Positions 62,951 through 64,000 of a stretch of 64,000 nucleotides of DNA are shown here, in pieces (the stretch's first letter is position 1; the number at the start of each line of letters is the position of its first letter). A program made the translations under genes and the position numbers. The notes below the pieces were generated by a model, which saw only the letters and a program-made list of their open reading frames with translations, was not told the origin of the DNA and did no database searches. Source of the stretch: Prosapia bicincta (taxonomy: Eukaryota; Arthropoda; Insecta; Hemiptera; Cercopidae); the NCBI GenBank assembly GCA_036971475.1, contig JBAIZL010000058.1:2038501-2102500 (forward strand). Reading direction: 5' to 3'.

Positions 62951-64000
62951 TAAAATATTTTAATTGGATTACAAGAACGAGATATTTGAATTAGTCGTTG
63001 AAATAACCAATGCCCTACTATGCTAAATTTATTTAGCAGGTTGAAATAAAAATCGCTAGAGATTTTAATCTGTTATTGACAGGTTCATTAAGGTTTAGAA
63101 GAAAATACTTGTGAAGGCTATTCAGGAACGATTTAATAATCCCACCGTAAATTATTTTCGTGGACTTCCCTCGCTTTTTGGATATGACGTAAATTTAATT
63201 TATGCTAATCTGAGTTTCTTTCAATTCAGTTTCTTTTAAATATGAAAAAGTATGCAATTAGTTCAACACCGTTTGTAAATATAACTTTCCTGTTTTTGTG
63301 AATTATTGAAAAAAATTAAATATCCTGAATTTAACACGTTTTACACAGGAACAGAATGTAGAAGTAACCTAAAGAGTAGGGGTTCGGTAGCGCTAAAGAA
63401 ACTTTGTGGGTTTTTTCAGCCCCTCGGTTTTTTAGCTTGTGAAAGAAATGCCTATTCAAATCTAGGATAATAATAAGAGACTGAACTGGCCTCATTACCT
63501 TTTTAAGGTGGGCACATTACGTTTCTAAGAGCAGTGTAACCTACGTTAGGCTTGGCCAAAATTTTGTCTTGGATTATTGCATGAAACCCGTAGAAACAGT
63601 CTCAAAATATCCCCAAAGAAAATGGACATCTATATTGAGTTTCACAATATCCGAGATGTCTATTCTACGGTCTCAAAACATTAGTAAGAAAGGTCCGCAA
63701 ACGCATATCACAAATAAGGAGGAGACGCGGCCTAATCTACAAGTAGGTTTGATATAGGTTAAAATCGCTGCATACTGAAAAAACAACCGGTAAATGATAA
63801 TGAAAAAAAATATTTAATCTTACTCGGTTCGAATTTCACCTACAAACGTACTTAGTTGCATAGTTAACTTATTAAAACCGTAAACCATTTACCGATAAAT
63901 TAAGTTGCTGCTAAGAAAATAACTTGTTACCGTCAACCAAAAAAGATAGTTCTGTATAGCCAACTGATTTAGTTAAATATAACAAAAAACACTGGGTAAA
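62951..64000. other. AT-rich non-coding
   Basis: A 62-codon + frame (63569-63757) is polar and balanced but has no recognisable motif or splice context. Nothing else is recognised. Confidence 0.35.

Overview
The window is AT-rich, intron- and transposon-dominated animal DNA. It has no bacterial-style gene packing, long (TA)n and (CA)n microsatellites, splice-site-bounded exons, and remnants of mariner, pogo/Tigger, hAT-like and Penelope-like elements (PLEs). An insect or other arthropod is the best guess, from the transposon mix and one PLCXD-type exon. I cannot name the species.

Host coding content is minimal. The best exon is at 1067-1325 (+): the C-terminal end of a protein resembling insect PI-PLC X-domain (PLCXD) proteins. 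A clean 74-codon ORF at 15366-15590 (-) ends at a possible splice donor and may be a first exon. A 40-codon small membrane-protein-like ORF at 14166-14288 (-) is fused in frame to a mariner remnant. A hydrophobic possible terminal exon lies at 2646-2798. Everything else that looks open is a transposon fossil or a repeat artefact.

Transposon layout. Inverted PLE/hammerhead foldbacks lie at 7.6, 9.2-10.2, 16.8-17.1 and 21.3 kb. PLE GIY-YIG fragments are at 9.7 and 11.6-12.0 kb, and a PLE reverse-transcriptase fragment at 26.1-27.4 kb sits between (TA)n tracts. A mariner pseudogene is at 14.3-15.0 kb. Two opposed Tigger/pogo fossils occupy 22.9-25.2 kb. A GC-rich DNA-transposon-like element is at 28.0-28.8 kb, with a relative at 44.8 kb. 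A hAT-type element with an 8-bp duplication is at 33.5-33.9 kb, a pogo-type MITE at 36.4-36.9 kb and a TIR element at 46.7-47.4 kb.

Tandem arrays make up roughly a fifth of the window: 51 bp (4.6-6.8 kb), 99 bp (28.0-28.4), 44 bp (30.1-31.1), 63 bp (34.7-35.2), 82 bp (39.2-40.6), 138 bp (49.1-52.7), 189 bp (53.9-54.6), about 300 bp (55.9-57.2) and 41/83 bp (58.4-60.3).

The most striking signal is that the 138-bp satellite carries a hammerhead-ribozyme-like core on the minus strand in each of about 26 monomers. The array is bounded by inverted repeats. The same architecture (CUGANGA, one extra pyrimidine, a short helix II, GAAA, minimal helix III) recurs at six other loci, usually as outward-pointing inverted pairs linked to PLE 3' ends. 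This suggests a family of PLE-derived hammerhead elements, one of which has expanded into a potentially self-cleaving satellite.
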